The notes under the pieces were generated by a model. That model made no database searches. It had not been told where the DNA came from and saw only the letters and a program-made list of their open reading frames with translations. The position numbers were made by a program, and so were the translations under genes. Shown here piece after piece: positions 53,130 to 61,977 of a stretch of 64,000 nt of DNA; position 1 is the first letter of the stretch, and every line of letters starts with the position of its first letter. Origin of the DNA: JBJXGE01 sp046154185 (GTDB taxonomy: Bacteria > Planctomycetota > UBA8108 > UBA1146 > JAJFFE01); contig JBJXGE010000064.1 in assembly GCA_046154185.1 (NCBI GenBank), forward strand, positions 1 to 64,000, written 5' to 3'.

Positions 53130-56063
53130 ATGTCCGCTTTCGACGCTTCTCATTCCCGCGCGGAACGCGCGCTCATCGATTTCGTCTCGCGTCTAGCGGC
53201 GGGTGAGGCGCTCGACTTTCGGACCTACTGTCGGAGTCAACCGGCACTCGAAGCATCGCTTTTCGGCCAAGAGGGCGAGTCGGTATTCCTCGATCACCTC
53301 TGGCGTAAGTACGGCAACTTGTCGGCGCCGGGCGAGGCAGCGCACCAAGTGGCTGGGGCGGCTGCCGCCGGGTCGGTCGGGTCGGTCGGGTCGGTCGGGT
53401 CGGTCGGGTCGGCCGGGTCGGCCGGGTCGGCTACCGCCGGGTCGGCGGAGTCCAGCGGAACCGAACTCGTGCCCGGCAAGTACGCACTCGAGGGCGAACT
53501 CGCGCGCGGCGGCATGGGCACGATTCTCCGCGTTTTCGATCAGGGTTTGCGCCGCACGCTGGCGATGAAAGTGATGCTCGATTCGGGAAGCGGTCGCGGC
53601 GCGAGTCCGCGCGTCATCAGCCGCTTTCTCGACGAGGCGCAAATCACCGGGCAGCTCGAGCATCCCGGCATCGTGCCAGTGCACGAACTCGGGGTCGACG
53701 CATCGGGCCGGTTATATTTCACCATGCGCCTCGTGCGCGGGCACGACCTCCGCACAATCTTCGAGTGGACTCGCGCTGGAAAGAACGGTTGGACGTTTAC
53801 GCGCGCGCTCGGCGCTCTGCAGAAAGTCTGCGAAGCCGTCGCGTTCGCGCACTCGCGCGGCGTCATCCACCGCGATTTGAAACCGGCCAACATCATGGTA
53901 GGCAGTTACGGCGAGACCTACGTGATGGACTGGGGACTCGCGAAAGTTTTGAACGAGTCCGAGGCGGCGACGGGCGCGCCCGCGACTAGCCCGGCCGCCG
54001 AACTCATTGCCACGGATCGACGCGACGCTTCGGCGCGTAGCGCGGACTCGGCGCTCCTCACGCAAGTCGGCACCGTCCTTGGCACGCCGTCCTACATGGC
54101 GCCCGAGCAAGCGCGCGGCGAGCTCGAGCAGCTCGGACCCCGTACGGATGTCTACGCCGTCGGCGCGATGCTCTACACACTCCTCACCGGTCGCTTACCT
54201 TTCGTTGCCCCCGGCGAAGAACTCGACGCGGAGTCGATCGTGGAACGTGTCCGCCAAGGACCGCCGCCGCGCGCTGCCGCGCTCAATCGCGCCGCGCCGC
54301 CGGAACTCATCGCGATTTGCGAACGCGCGATGGCGCGCACGCCCGCCGATCGCTACGCCGACATGCGCGAAATGGCCGACGATCTCCGGGCGTATCTCGA
54401 GCAGCGTGTCGTTCGCGCCTATCAAACCGGCGCCGTCGCCGAGTTTCGCAAGTGGGTCGTGCGCAACCGCGCGACCGCCGCGACGCTCGCGGTATTTCTC
54501 GTGTGCGTGATCGGCGGCACCGCCGCATTTAGCTGGTATGCGCAAGCACGCTACAAGGAGATCGTCGAGTTGGCGGATCTCAAAGTTCTCTCGGATCTCG
54601 AGGCGGAGGCGCAAGAACTCTATCCGGGTCATCCGCAGCTCGAGCAGGCGCTCGATGTTTGGTTGGATCGCGCGCGGGCGCTGGTTCCTCGCCTCGTGCA
54701 ACATCGCGCCGCGCTGGCGGAGGTCCGCGCGCAGGCGCTCCCCTATGACGACGCGGCGCGGGCGCGCGATATCGCGACGCATCCGAAGCGAGCCGAGCTG
54801 GATGATCTCGAGCGGCGGCGCAACGCCGCTAAGAATGATCCGCTCGCGAAAGTCCCAGAGCGTTTCGATCAAGCAATAGAATCGTTAGCGACCGAGGTCA
54901 CGCAACGAAGGTCCTACATCTTCGCGAGCGACCTCTTGCGCTGGCAGCATCAGACATTGATCGATCTCGTCAAAGGAATCGAGGAGTTGAGCACACCGGA
55001 GACGGGACTGTTGAGTGAGATCGAAAAGCGACTCCGACTCGCCGTCCGCGTGAAAGATGTGACCATCGACAGTGCTGAAGCCATCGCGGCGTGGCGCGCC
55101 GCGGTCGCCGATATTTCGCAACTCCCCGCATACTCGGGTCTGCGACTGACAGCGCAGATCGGCCTCCTCCCGCTCGGGCGCGACCCGCAGAGCGGACTCT
55201 GGGAATTTTGGCATGTCGCGAGCGGTGATCGCCCGCAGCGTTCCGCATCCGGGCCGAGCGCTTGGCAAATGGACGAGGCCACGGGAATGGTGTTCGTGCT
55301 CGTGCCCGCCAACACATTCGTCATGGGCGCGATCAAGCCGACTGCGGTCGAAAGCAAGGGGCCCAACATAGATTCGGCGACGAACGACACGACTCAGCCG
55401 CTTAATTCGATCTCGCTCGAAGCGTACTTTCTTTCCAAGTACGAAATGACTCAAGGGCAGTGGCGGCGAGCCACCGGCAAGAATCCCAGCCGCCATAGTC
55501 CGGGTGCCGTCTTCGAAGGGAAGACGACTGATCTGCGGAATCCCATCGAGATGATTTCCTGGTGGGACGCAGAGGACACGTTGAGTCATCTCGGGCTCGA
55601 GTTACCGACCGAGGCGCAATGGGAGTGCGCGACCAGAGCCGGCACAACGACAGTTTGGTGGACCGGCGATGACCGTGAGACTCTGCGTGGCGCGTTGAAC
55701 ATGGCTTGTCAGTCGTTGGCGCGCAATCAGCCGAACTTCAAGGACGCCGCCGATGCCTGGAAGGACTTCGAAGACGGATTCGCGGTCCATGCGCCGGTCG
55801 GCAGTTTTCGCCCGAACCCGTTCGGATTCCATGATGTGTGCGGGAACGTGTGGGAATGGTGTCGCGATTGGTATGATCTCTACTCGTTACCGACGGCGCC
55901 GCGCGACGGGGAACGCCTTGGTCTGCAACGGGAAAATCGCGTCGCGCGCGGTGGTTGCTTCAATAACAAGGTCGAAGGCGTGCGTTCGGCGCAACGCGGG
56001 TTCGCAGTCCCGAGCTACCGGCAATACAGTTTCGGAGTGCGGCCGATGCGTCGAGTCGAATAG
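53130..56063 (+). CDS. Ser/Thr kinase fused to FGE-sulfatase (SUMF1-like) domain
   Basis: A 977-residue protein. The kinase domain (about 118-430) has ARGGMGTI, Lys147, HRDLKPAN (247-254) and DWG (267-269). One transmembrane helix lies at about 450-470, then a helical segment, then an FGE-sulfatase domain (about 715-977) with VLVPANTFVMG, 'YFLSKYEMTQGQWRRATGKN', LPTEAQWECATRAG and 'FHDVCGNVWEWCRDWYDLY'. The active-site Cys pair of true formylglycine-generating enzymes is missing in 'VARGGCFNN…' so this is more likely a ligand-binding module. A Gly-Ser-Val/Ala repeat (81-101) precedes the kinase domain. Confidence 0.93.
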   Translation: MSAFDASHSRAERALIDFVSRLAAGEALDFRTYCRSQPALEASLFGQEGESVFLDHLWRKYGNLSAPGEAAHQVAGAAAAGSVGSVGSVGSVGSAGSAGSATAGSAESSGTELVPGKYALEGELARGGMGTILRVFDQGLRRTLAMKVMLDSGSGRGASPRVISRFLDEAQITGQLEHPGIVPVHELGVDASGRLYFTMRLVRGHDLRTIFEWTRAGKNGWTFTRALGALQKVCEAVAFAHSRGVIHRDLKPANIMVGSYGETYVMDWGLAKVLNESEAATGAPATSPAAELIATDRRDASARSADSALLTQVGTVLGTPSYMAPEQARGELEQLGPRTDVYAVGAMLYTLLTGRLPFVAPGEELDAESIVERVRQGPPPRAAALNRAAPPELIAICERAMARTPADRYADMREMADDLRAYLEQRVVRAYQTGAVAEFRKWVVRNRATAATLAVFLVCVIGGTAAFSWYAQARYKEIVELADLKVLSDLEAEAQELYPGHPQLEQALDVWLDRARALVPRLVQHRAALAEVRAQALPYDDAARARDIATHPKRAELDDLERRRNAAKNDPLAKVPERFDQAIESLATEVTQRRSYIFASDLLRWQHQTLIDLVKGIEELSTPETGLLSEIEKRLRLAVRVKDVTIDSAEAIAAWRAAVADISQLPAYSGLRLTAQIGLLPLGRDPQSGLWEFWHVASGDRPQRSASGPSAWQMDEATGMVFVLVPANTFVMGAIKPTAVESKGPNIDSATNDTTQPLNSISLEAYFLSKYEMTQGQWRRATGKNPSRHSPGAVFEGKTTDLRNPIEMISWWDAEDTLSHLGLELPTEAQWECATRAGTTTVWWTGDDRETLRGALNMACQSLARNQPNFKDAADAWKDFEDGFAVHAPVGSFRPNPFGFHDVCGNVWEWCRDWYDLYSLPTAPRDGERLGLQRENRVARGGCFNNKVEGVRSAQRGFAVPSYRQYSFGVRPMRRVE
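53370..53432 (+). repeat. 9-bp tandem repeat (GGGTCGGTC / GGGTCGGCC)
   Basis: Seven units of 9 bp in tandem: four GGGTCGGTC, then two GGGTCGGCC and one GGGTCGGCT. They encode GSV x4 then GSA x3 in a low-complexity stretch before the kinase domain. Identical neighbouring units suggest recent slippage, so the copy number may vary between strains. Confidence 0.85.
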
Positions 56064-56075
56064 TCGTGGATTTGC

Positions 56076-56687
56076 ATGACGCAAGAATCAAAAGAACTCC
56101 TGAGTCGATTTGCGCGCGGCGATGACAGCGCGCTCGGCCGGCTCGTCGAACTCGAGTCGCCCCGGCTCTTGCGACAGATCGAGGCGCGCATGCCGGCGCA
56201 ACTCAAGCGCCGCGTCGGCGCGAGCGACGTCTTGCAACTCACGGCGATCGACCTTCTGCGCGTGCGCGAGCGCTTTCAAAATCTCGGACTTCCCGCGTTT
56301 CGCAAAATGCTGAGCGCAATGGCCGATTTGAGTCTGGCAAAGGTGCTCGAACAGCAGCGCGCCCAAAAACGCAGTATCGATCGCGAGGCGCGCGGCCGCG
56401 CCGCTCCGGACACGAGCGCGTCGGGTGGCGATCTCTTGGATCAGGTCCCCGGGCAACACTCGACGCCATCGAAAGAGCTGCAGCGCAATGAGCGCAAAGG
56501 CGCGCTGCGGCGCGCCTACGCTCAGCTTTCGGCGGACGATCGCGAAGTGATCCGACTCGTCGACTATCAAAGTCTGAGCTTCGCCGACGCCGCAGGAGCG
56601 CTCGGCATCAACGAAGAAGCCGCGCGCCGCCGTCACAGCCGCGCGGTCGAGCGCCTCCGCACGCACATGCGCGAACGAGCGGAGTAG
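56076..56687 (+). CDS. ECF-type RNA polymerase sigma factor
   Basis: A 203-residue protein starting 12 bp after the kinase-FGE gene. It has a region-2-like N-terminal part ('LKRRVGASDVLQLTAIDLLR') and region-4 helix-turn-helix 'QSLSFADAAGALGINEEAAR' followed by RRHSRAVERLR. It is of the planctomycete/verrucomicrobial ECF sigma type that commonly follows Ser/Thr kinase genes. Likely activated through phosphorylation by one of the two kinases rather than by an anti-sigma factor; no anti-sigma gene is present. Targets unknown. Confidence 0.88.
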   Translation: MTQESKELLSRFARGDDSALGRLVELESPRLLRQIEARMPAQLKRRVGASDVLQLTAIDLLRVRERFQNLGLPAFRKMLSAMADLSLAKVLEQQRAQKRSIDREARGRAAPDTSASGGDLLDQVPGQHSTPSKELQRNERKGALRRAYAQLSADDREVIRLVDYQSLSFADAAGALGINEEAARRRHSRAVERLRTHMRERAE

Positions 56688-56718
56688 CGCGCGGCCGCTG
56701 CCACGCGCGCAGAAAACT

Positions 56719-58824
56719 TCACGGGCAACTTGCGTACCCGCAGCCGACCGTCAAGTCGGTGCTGCCATCCGTGCCGCAGTCGGAGAACGGCGGCGGCGGT
56801 GCGGCACCGCCACTGAACAAGTACGTGAGCTTGTAGATCGCATCGGCGATGTTGAGGACGCCGTCGTCATTCATGTCGCACGCGTCGGGGCAAACGAGCG
56901 TTCCGCCGCCGCCAAACAAGAAAGTCAACAAAATGATGGCGTCCGCGATATTGCAGGCGCCGCTGTCGTTGCAATCGCCGCGGCGAAACGGCTCGTCGCC
57001 GGTCCGCGTCTTGAGACTTTGATCGATGCGCGCGAGTACCGTATTTTCATCGCCTTTGATGCCACCCGCTTTATTCGATGTGCAAACGGACTTGCCTTTG
57101 TCACTACTTCCGCCGAGCGGACCCGCCGTCGGCTCCGGGATGTAGTAAATCGCCGTCGCATAGCCTTCATTCGTCTCTTCGATGATGACGCCGGCGTTCG
57201 GGCCCATTAGATCAATTGGATAAAGCCCCGAGCTGCCGGTCGGCAAGAGTCGATCCGTCGAGTCGTCGCCGACTTGGTCCTGCAAGTACATCGAATCGAG
57301 AAATGTCAAATCGAGATCCGCGTATGCCCGCCCCGTGAGTTGGTGACAGGAATCATCGCCGTCGTTAATCACCGTGCCGCTCGCCGCGATGCCGTCGACG
57401 CCGTCGTAGTCCGCAAACGGCGTCGGCGGATCGAAGCCCCAGACATCGCTGCCTTCGCAGTAGACCGAAGCGCCGTTCAGGAGCAGCGTGACGAGTCGCG
57501 TTCCATCCGCTTGCGACAGGGTCTCGTTATCCGGAAACGTGCCGAGGCACACCCACACGATATCGCCGAGCCCAAGCTCGGCGGTGCAAATTGCATTGAG
57601 ATTCGGCACCATGAGAAAGTCTTTTCCGACGAGACCGCAATAAGCTGCGATCGTGCCGGCGCTATCGGTCAAGCCGACCGCACTGACTGGCCCCACAATG
57701 ATATTGTCGATCAGCCCCAGATTCGCAGTGTGCGTGAAGGGAATCGTCGAGATTTGCGGCGCTGGCGAGCCCGGGCAAATGCCGCGGACTTCAACCAAAT
57801 AGTCTGCGGCGGCAAGTCCCGGGACCGTGATCGAAGTCGCGCCGCCACCGATGGCCATCGAGAATGCGACGGCGCCCGTCGCCGCCAACAGCACGCGCAC
57901 TTGCATGCTGGTGTAAGGCCCCCCACTTTGCCATTGGCACTCGAGGTCCCCGGTCGAACAGTTCGTGTCACAAACGATACTTGTCGGTGGACCGCAACCC
58001 AAACTGGGAAACTGAAAGCGGTAAATCGTATCGCTGCCATTGTCGATGACGTAGACCGACGGTTGACCGCCGCCGACTGCGGCTCGGAACTCGGCGCCGC
58101 CAATCTGAGGGCCGTAGGCAGCGAGATCGTAAAGCGCGCCAAAGGTGCTGCCGGTGTGCGTGACAGCTTGCATGTCGGTGACTTGTCCTGCTGACTCAGG
58201 GCCGAAGAGAATCACAAACTCATCGGTCCCCGGGTGGTAGGTGATTCCGCGCCCAAACGGCGTCGTGCCAGGTGCCGCGGCCGGGTTTGCGAAACTCGAG
58301 CCCGTCGGAACTCCAGTGAGCGAATACTCACGATAGAGACCTGCGGTGGCATCGATAATCCACAGCGTGTTGCTCACGGGATCGACGCAGAGATCGCCAG
58401 AGGTGGCGATGGCGGGACCGCCGAGCGTGAAAGTCTGGAGCAGCATGCCGTTCGTCTCGGTCTCGTACAAAACGTCGGCCGTCTCATCGAGCCAATACAA
58501 ATGGTTGTTGTTGGGGTTCCACGCGATCCCGGTCATCAGATTCGCGCCGCCGGGACTCAAAACAAACGCCGGAAACGGCATCGGCGGTGGATGATTGAGC
58601 GCGCCATCATAGAGCCACGCGCGACCGCCGCTGACATCGAGCACAAACAGAATGTCCGGTCCCTCGACGAACGCGCAGCCGATCGCGCCGCCGCCGACGC
58701 GCGGCGCTGAATCGAGGACGACTGGCGGGATGCCGCCGGCGAGCGCCGACCCGCCGAAGGCGAGCACGCAGAGGATCGAAGCGAACGGCGCGAACGAACG
58801 CGCGTGAGTCAATGTTCCGCTCAT
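56719..58824 (-). CDS. Secreted protein with C-terminal dockerin/EF-hand-like repeat pair
   Basis: About 701 residues from ATG 58824 (AAAGG upstream), chosen because it begins a signal peptide ('SFAPFASILCVLAFGGSALA'); the open frame continues upstream without coding character. The middle has beta-propeller-like repeats ('NLMTGIAWNPNNNHLYWLDE', 'LCVDPVSNTLWIIDATAG'). The C-terminus holds two calcium-loop-like repeats: GDCNDSGACNIADAIILLTF and CDMNDDGVLNIADAIYKLTY, each ending in an LFGGG/LFSGG turn. Such repeats are frequent in secreted planctomycete proteins. Function unknown. Convergent with the sigma factor gene. Confidence 0.8.
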   Translation of the reverse strand: MSGTLTHARSFAPFASILCVLAFGGSALAGGIPPVVLDSAPRVGGGAIGCAFVEGPDILFVLDVSGGRAWLYDGALNHPPPMPFPAFVLSPGGANLMTGIAWNPNNNHLYWLDETADVLYETETNGMLLQTFTLGGPAIATSGDLCVDPVSNTLWIIDATAGLYREYSLTGVPTGSSFANPAAAPGTTPFGRGITYHPGTDEFVILFGPESAGQVTDMQAVTHTGSTFGALYDLAAYGPQIGGAEFRAAVGGGQPSVYVIDNGSDTIYRFQFPSLGCGPPTSIVCDTNCSTGDLECQWQSGGPYTSMQVRVLLAATGAVAFSMAIGGGATSITVPGLAAADYLVEVRGICPGSPAPQISTIPFTHTANLGLIDNIIVGPVSAVGLTDSAGTIAAYCGLVGKDFLMVPNLNAICTAELGLGDIVWVCLGTFPDNETLSQADGTRLVTLLLNGASVYCEGSDVWGFDPPTPFADYDGVDGIAASGTVINDGDDSCHQLTGRAYADLDLTFLDSMYLQDQVGDDSTDRLLPTGSSGLYPIDLMGPNAGVIIEETNEGYATAIYYIPEPTAGPLGGSSDKGKSVCTSNKAGGIKGDENTVLARIDQSLKTRTGDEPFRRGDCNDSGACNIADAIILLTFLFGGGGTLVCPDACDMNDDGVLNIADAIYKLTYLFSGGAAPPPPFSDCGTDGSTDLTVGCGYASCP

Positions 58825-59011
58825 GGCGCGGTGGACCTTTCTGTCGGTGAGGACGAGCCCGGGCGGGTAAGAATACCGGCCCGGGCGGCCATCGTCTAAC
58901 ACGGAACGCCGCGGCCCTGGGACAAGATAACTAGAATTTTCGGCGGACGACTCCTTACGTTGTGCGCGCCGCGAATCTCGAGGAGACTGCGGACGAGAAG
59001 GAGTCGCGCGC

Positions 59012-60280
59012 ATGGGATCGGCAATCAACCTATGCATTCTGGCCGTTGGCGATGAGCTGCTCGGCGGCAAAGTGCTCGATACTAATCTGGCGGCAGCGGC
59101 AAAGTTGCTCGAGCCAGCGGGCTATCGCATTGCGCTGCATTTGACGGCGAGCGATGCGCCGGGGGCGCTGGCGAGTCTCCTCGGCGGCGTCCTGCGAGGC
59201 GACTTCGATGCGGCGACCGGAGTCGGCGGCCGTATCGCCGGCGTGATCGTCTGCGGCGGACTCGGCCCGACGGAAGACGATCGCACGCGCGCCGAAGTCG
59301 CCGCCGCGCTCGGCGTCGAGCTCGAGTTTCGCGACGCGGCGTGGCAGCGCATTGTTGCGCACTTCAACCGCCGCGGCGCGACGCCGGTGGCCAACAACCG
59401 CCGCCAGGCTTTTTTTCCCGCAACCAGTCTCGAGCTCCCAAACGCGTTCGGCAGCGCGCCTGCGTTTCACGATCAGCGGGGCGAACGCGCGCTTTGGGTG
59501 TTGCCGGGAGTGCCGCGAGAGTTTGTCGGTCTCCTCGAGCACGCGGTTTTGCCGGCGCTCCGTCAAGCCCTGCCGGCCGCCCCCGCAGCGAACTCGACCG
59601 TCACGTTGCGTTTCTTCGGCATGCCTGAATCAACGCTCGATGCCTGGGTCTTGTCGCATCTGCCGCAGCACGCCGTGCCTGACTACCACATCTACTTTCA
59701 TGAACTCGAACTGGAAGTGGTGTTGCCGGCGGAGCAGCAGGCGCTCGCAGCGCTCGCGGCGACCGAACTGCGTGAAAAGTTCCTCGGCGTCGGGTCCGCG
59801 AATCTCAGCACGCGGCTCGTCGCGCTCGCAGCCGAAAAGCAGCTGCACATCGTCATCGCAGAATCAGTGACCGGTGGCCTTGCGACGAGCCTCTTGATCG
59901 AAGTGCCGGGTGCATCGCAGGTGTTGGCGGGCGCGTGGGTCACGTACACCGATGAATGGAAAAGGCGAGAGCTTGGCGTTCCGGATGACATCCTCGCGCG
60001 CTTCGGCGCAGTCAGCGAAGAGTGCGCCGCCAGCATGGCGGAGGGCGCGCGGAGCAGTTCGTCCGCCGATCTCGCGGTCGCGATCACGGGAATCGCCGGA
60101 CCGAGCGGCGGAACGCCCGATCGGCCGGTTGGTCTCACCTACGTCGCGATCGCCAACGCTCGCAACCCGGCGCAGCCGCTCGTGAAACGCTTTCAGTTCG
60201 CGGGAGATCGCGCCATGAACCGCATATATGCGGCCAAGCAGGCGCTCTTCGCGCTCTATCGTCAAATCATGAATTGGTAA
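59012..60280 (+). CDS. cinA: CinA-family protein (nicotinamide-nucleotide amidase / MoaB-like)
   Basis: A 422-residue protein. N-terminal MoaB/MogA-like domain with 'AVGDELLGGKVLDTNLAAAA' and GGLGPTEDDRTR; C-terminal amidase-type domain with IAESVTGGLATSLLIEVPG, SEECAASMAEGAR and ITGIAGPSGGTPDRPVG. CinA proteins recycle pyridine nucleotides (NMN deamidation and related steps). AAGGAG lies 9 nt upstream of the ATG. It is divergent from the secreted-protein gene and followed by a strong terminator. Confidence 0.95.
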   Translation: MGSAINLCILAVGDELLGGKVLDTNLAAAAKLLEPAGYRIALHLTASDAPGALASLLGGVLRGDFDAATGVGGRIAGVIVCGGLGPTEDDRTRAEVAAALGVELEFRDAAWQRIVAHFNRRGATPVANNRRQAFFPATSLELPNAFGSAPAFHDQRGERALWVLPGVPREFVGLLEHAVLPALRQALPAAPAANSTVTLRFFGMPESTLDAWVLSHLPQHAVPDYHIYFHELELEVVLPAEQQALAALAATELREKFLGVGSANLSTRLVALAAEKQLHIVIAESVTGGLATSLLIEVPGASQVLAGAWVTYTDEWKRRELGVPDDILARFGAVSEECAASMAEGARSSSSADLAVAITGIAGPSGGTPDRPVGLTYVAIANARNPAQPLVKRFQFAGDRAMNRIYAAKQALFALYRQIMNW

Positions 60281-60301
60281 TCCCGAGCGCGGAGCGCCGC
60301 C

Positions 60302-60354
60302 GATCTTAGTTTCAGAACCAGCGCTCCGCGCTTGTTCTGAAACTAAGATTTTTC
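60302..60354 (+). terminator. Rho-independent terminator of cinA
   Basis: A perfect 16-bp inverted repeat (ATCTTAGTTTCAGAAC at 60302-60317 with its complement at 60334-60349), with a smaller inner AGCG/CGCT stem, followed directly by TTTTTCC. It lies 22 bp past the cinA stop and is an excellent intrinsic terminator. Confidence 0.85.
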
Positions 60355-60356
60355 CT

Positions 60357-60435
60357 AGGGGTGTTGCTCCAACACCCCTCGCGGTCGCGGCTCCGCCACG
60401 ACCGCTTCACCCCAACGAGCTCGCCTCTGGCTCGT
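60357..60435 (+). repeat. Three further tandem stem-loops after the cinA terminator
   Basis: Directly after the terminator come three more hairpins of unrelated stem sequence: AGGGGTGTTG/CAACACCCCT (60357-60379, loop CTC), GCGGTCG/CGACCGC (60381-60405) and ACGAGC/GCTCGT (60415-60435). All four loops, including the terminator's, contain a CTC or CTCC. The run fills most of the 264-bp gap before the MBOAT gene. Nothing else coding is seen in this gap. Confidence 0.65.
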
Positions 60436-60544
60436 AACGCTAGATACGCGGAGCGATTGCCGAGAAGCGCGGTTGTTCTAGGCTTAGTGAGGACCGAATT
60501 GCCGCGACCGCTCGCGGCGCTTCGTACTCACATGCGGTAGGCGG

Positions 60545-61933
60545 ATGGTCTTCACGTCGTTCACATTCTTGTTGTTGTTCTTGCCGCTCGTGCTGCTCGG
60601 CTATCACGCCGCGCCGTTGCGCCGACGCAATGCCGTGCTCCTCGGTGCGAGTCTCCTCTTTTACGGTTTTTGGCGCGTCGACTTCGTGTTGCTGTTGCTG
60701 CTGTCGAGCGCGATCGACTTTGGGCTCGCGCGCGCGATCCACAACTCGAGCTCGGTTGCGCGGCGGCGAGGGCTCCTCACGCTCTCGGTCGTCGCGAATC
60801 TCGGCCTCCTCGGTTACTTCAAGTACTTCAATTTCGCGATGGAAAACCTGAACCTCGCGCTCAGCGGCTTCGGCGCCCCGCCGCTCTGGTGGGAAGAAGT
60901 CGTGCTGCCGGTCGGCATCTCGTTCTACATTTTTCAAACGATGTCTTACACGATCGACGTCTATCGCGGCCACGTCGTGCCGGCGCGGCGCTTCAGCGAC
61001 TTCGCGTGTTATGTGTGTCTCTTTCCGCAGCTCGTCGCGGGTCCCATCGTGCGCTATCAAAGCGTCGCGGCACAGCTCGTCGCGCGCGATCACAGCGTCG
61101 AGCGATTCGCGCGCGGCGTGTTTCTGTTCGCGCTCGGGTTCAACAAGAAAGTGCTCATCGCCAATAACGTCGCGCCCGTCGTCGACGCCGTCTTCGCTCT
61201 CGACACACCGGGCGCGGCGAACGCGTGGGTCGGCACGCTGAGTTATGCGTTGCAGATCTACTTCGATTTCTCGGGTTACTCTGACATGGCGATCGGCCTC
61301 GGCCTCTTCTTCAGTTTCGACTTCCCGCACAACTTCAACTCGCCGTATCAGGCGCGCAGCATCACCGAGTTCTGGCGCCGCTGGCACATCTCGCTCTCGA
61401 CGTGGCTGCGTGACTATCTGTACATCCCGCTCGGCGGAAGCCAGCGGGGTCGTCTCCGCACCTACGTCAATCTCTTCGTGACGATGCTGCTCGGCGGCCT
61501 GTGGCACGGCGCGTCATGGAACTTCGTCGCGTGGGGTGCACTTCACGGCGTGGCGCTCGCGGTCGAACGCGCGCTCGGCCAGCGCACGATCTACGCGCGC
61601 CTCCCCGCGCCCGTGCAAATCGCCATCACGTTCACGCTCGTGGCGCTCGCATGGATCCCGTTCCGCGCTGATTCATGGACCGCGACGTGCGCGATGTTCG
61701 GCGGCCTCTTCGATACTGGCGCCGCGACGCCGCTGGTCTATGAAGCGAGTCAGAATATTTTCCTGCTGATCGCCGCCGCCGGGAGCGCGATCGCGCTCTT
61801 CGCCACGAACTCCGCGCGCCATTTGCGCGAACTCTCGAACTTCAGTATGGGCCTTCAACTCGCGCTCTTCGTCCTCGCCGTCCACGAACTCGCAGGCCAG
61901 GGGTTCAACCCGTTCTTGTATTTTCAGTTTTGA
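60545..61933 (+). CDS. MBOAT-family O-acyltransferase (AlgI/DltB-like)
   Basis: A 462-residue membrane protein with about ten hydrophobic helices. It shows the MBOAT landmarks: 'LQIYFDFSGYSDMAIGLGLF' with 'FNSPYQARSITEFWRRWHIS' (an AlgI-type motif) and the catalytic histidine in GGLWHGASWNF. Members move acyl groups to extracellular polysaccharides or teichoic acids across the inner membrane. Together with the AlgJ/AlgX-like protein encoded 1.4 kb further it probably O-acetylates a surface polysaccharide. Weak AGGCGG upstream of the ATG. Confidence 0.92.
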   Translation: MVFTSFTFLLLFLPLVLLGYHAAPLRRRNAVLLGASLLFYGFWRVDFVLLLLLSSAIDFGLARAIHNSSSVARRRGLLTLSVVANLGLLGYFKYFNFAMENLNLALSGFGAPPLWWEEVVLPVGISFYIFQTMSYTIDVYRGHVVPARRFSDFACYVCLFPQLVAGPIVRYQSVAAQLVARDHSVERFARGVFLFALGFNKKVLIANNVAPVVDAVFALDTPGAANAWVGTLSYALQIYFDFSGYSDMAIGLGLFFSFDFPHNFNSPYQARSITEFWRRWHISLSTWLRDYLYIPLGGSQRGRLRTYVNLFVTMLLGGLWHGASWNFVAWGALHGVALAVERALGQRTIYARLPAPVQIAITFTLVALAWIPFRADSWTATCAMFGGLFDTGAATPLVYEASQNIFLLIAAAGSAIALFATNSARHLRELSNFSMGLQLALFVLAVHELAGQGFNPFLYFQF

Positions 61934-61936
61934 GGA

Positions 61937-61977
61937 CTAGTCCTAGCACAAGCGTGCAGCGCTTGTTTTGGGACTAG
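61937..61977. terminator. Bidirectional terminator-like hairpin
   Basis: Two nested inverted repeats, CTAGTCC/GGACTAG (61937-61943 with 61971-61977) and CAAGCG/CGCTTG (61949-61954 with 61960-61965), lie between the convergent MBOAT gene and secreted-protein gene; the right arm includes the stop codon of the latter. It likely ends transcription from both sides. Its inner stem resembles that of the cinA terminator (…AAGCG…CGCTTGTT…). Confidence 0.6.

Noticed and set aside
53370..53432. CRISPR-like array
   Set aside because: The 9-bp units are directly adjacent, have no spacers and lie inside a coding region. No cas genes or other arrays were seen.
55272..56063. True formylglycine-generating enzyme activity of the kinase-FGE protein
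   Set aside because: The C-terminal motif 'VARGGCFNN' lacks the second catalytic Cys of SUMF1-type enzymes and no sulfatase gene is nearby.
60440..61507. Minus-strand 355-codon frame opposite the MBOAT gene
   Set aside because: It is an antisense shadow rich in Arg/Glu; the plus-strand frame has the MBOAT catalytic motif and transmembrane pattern.
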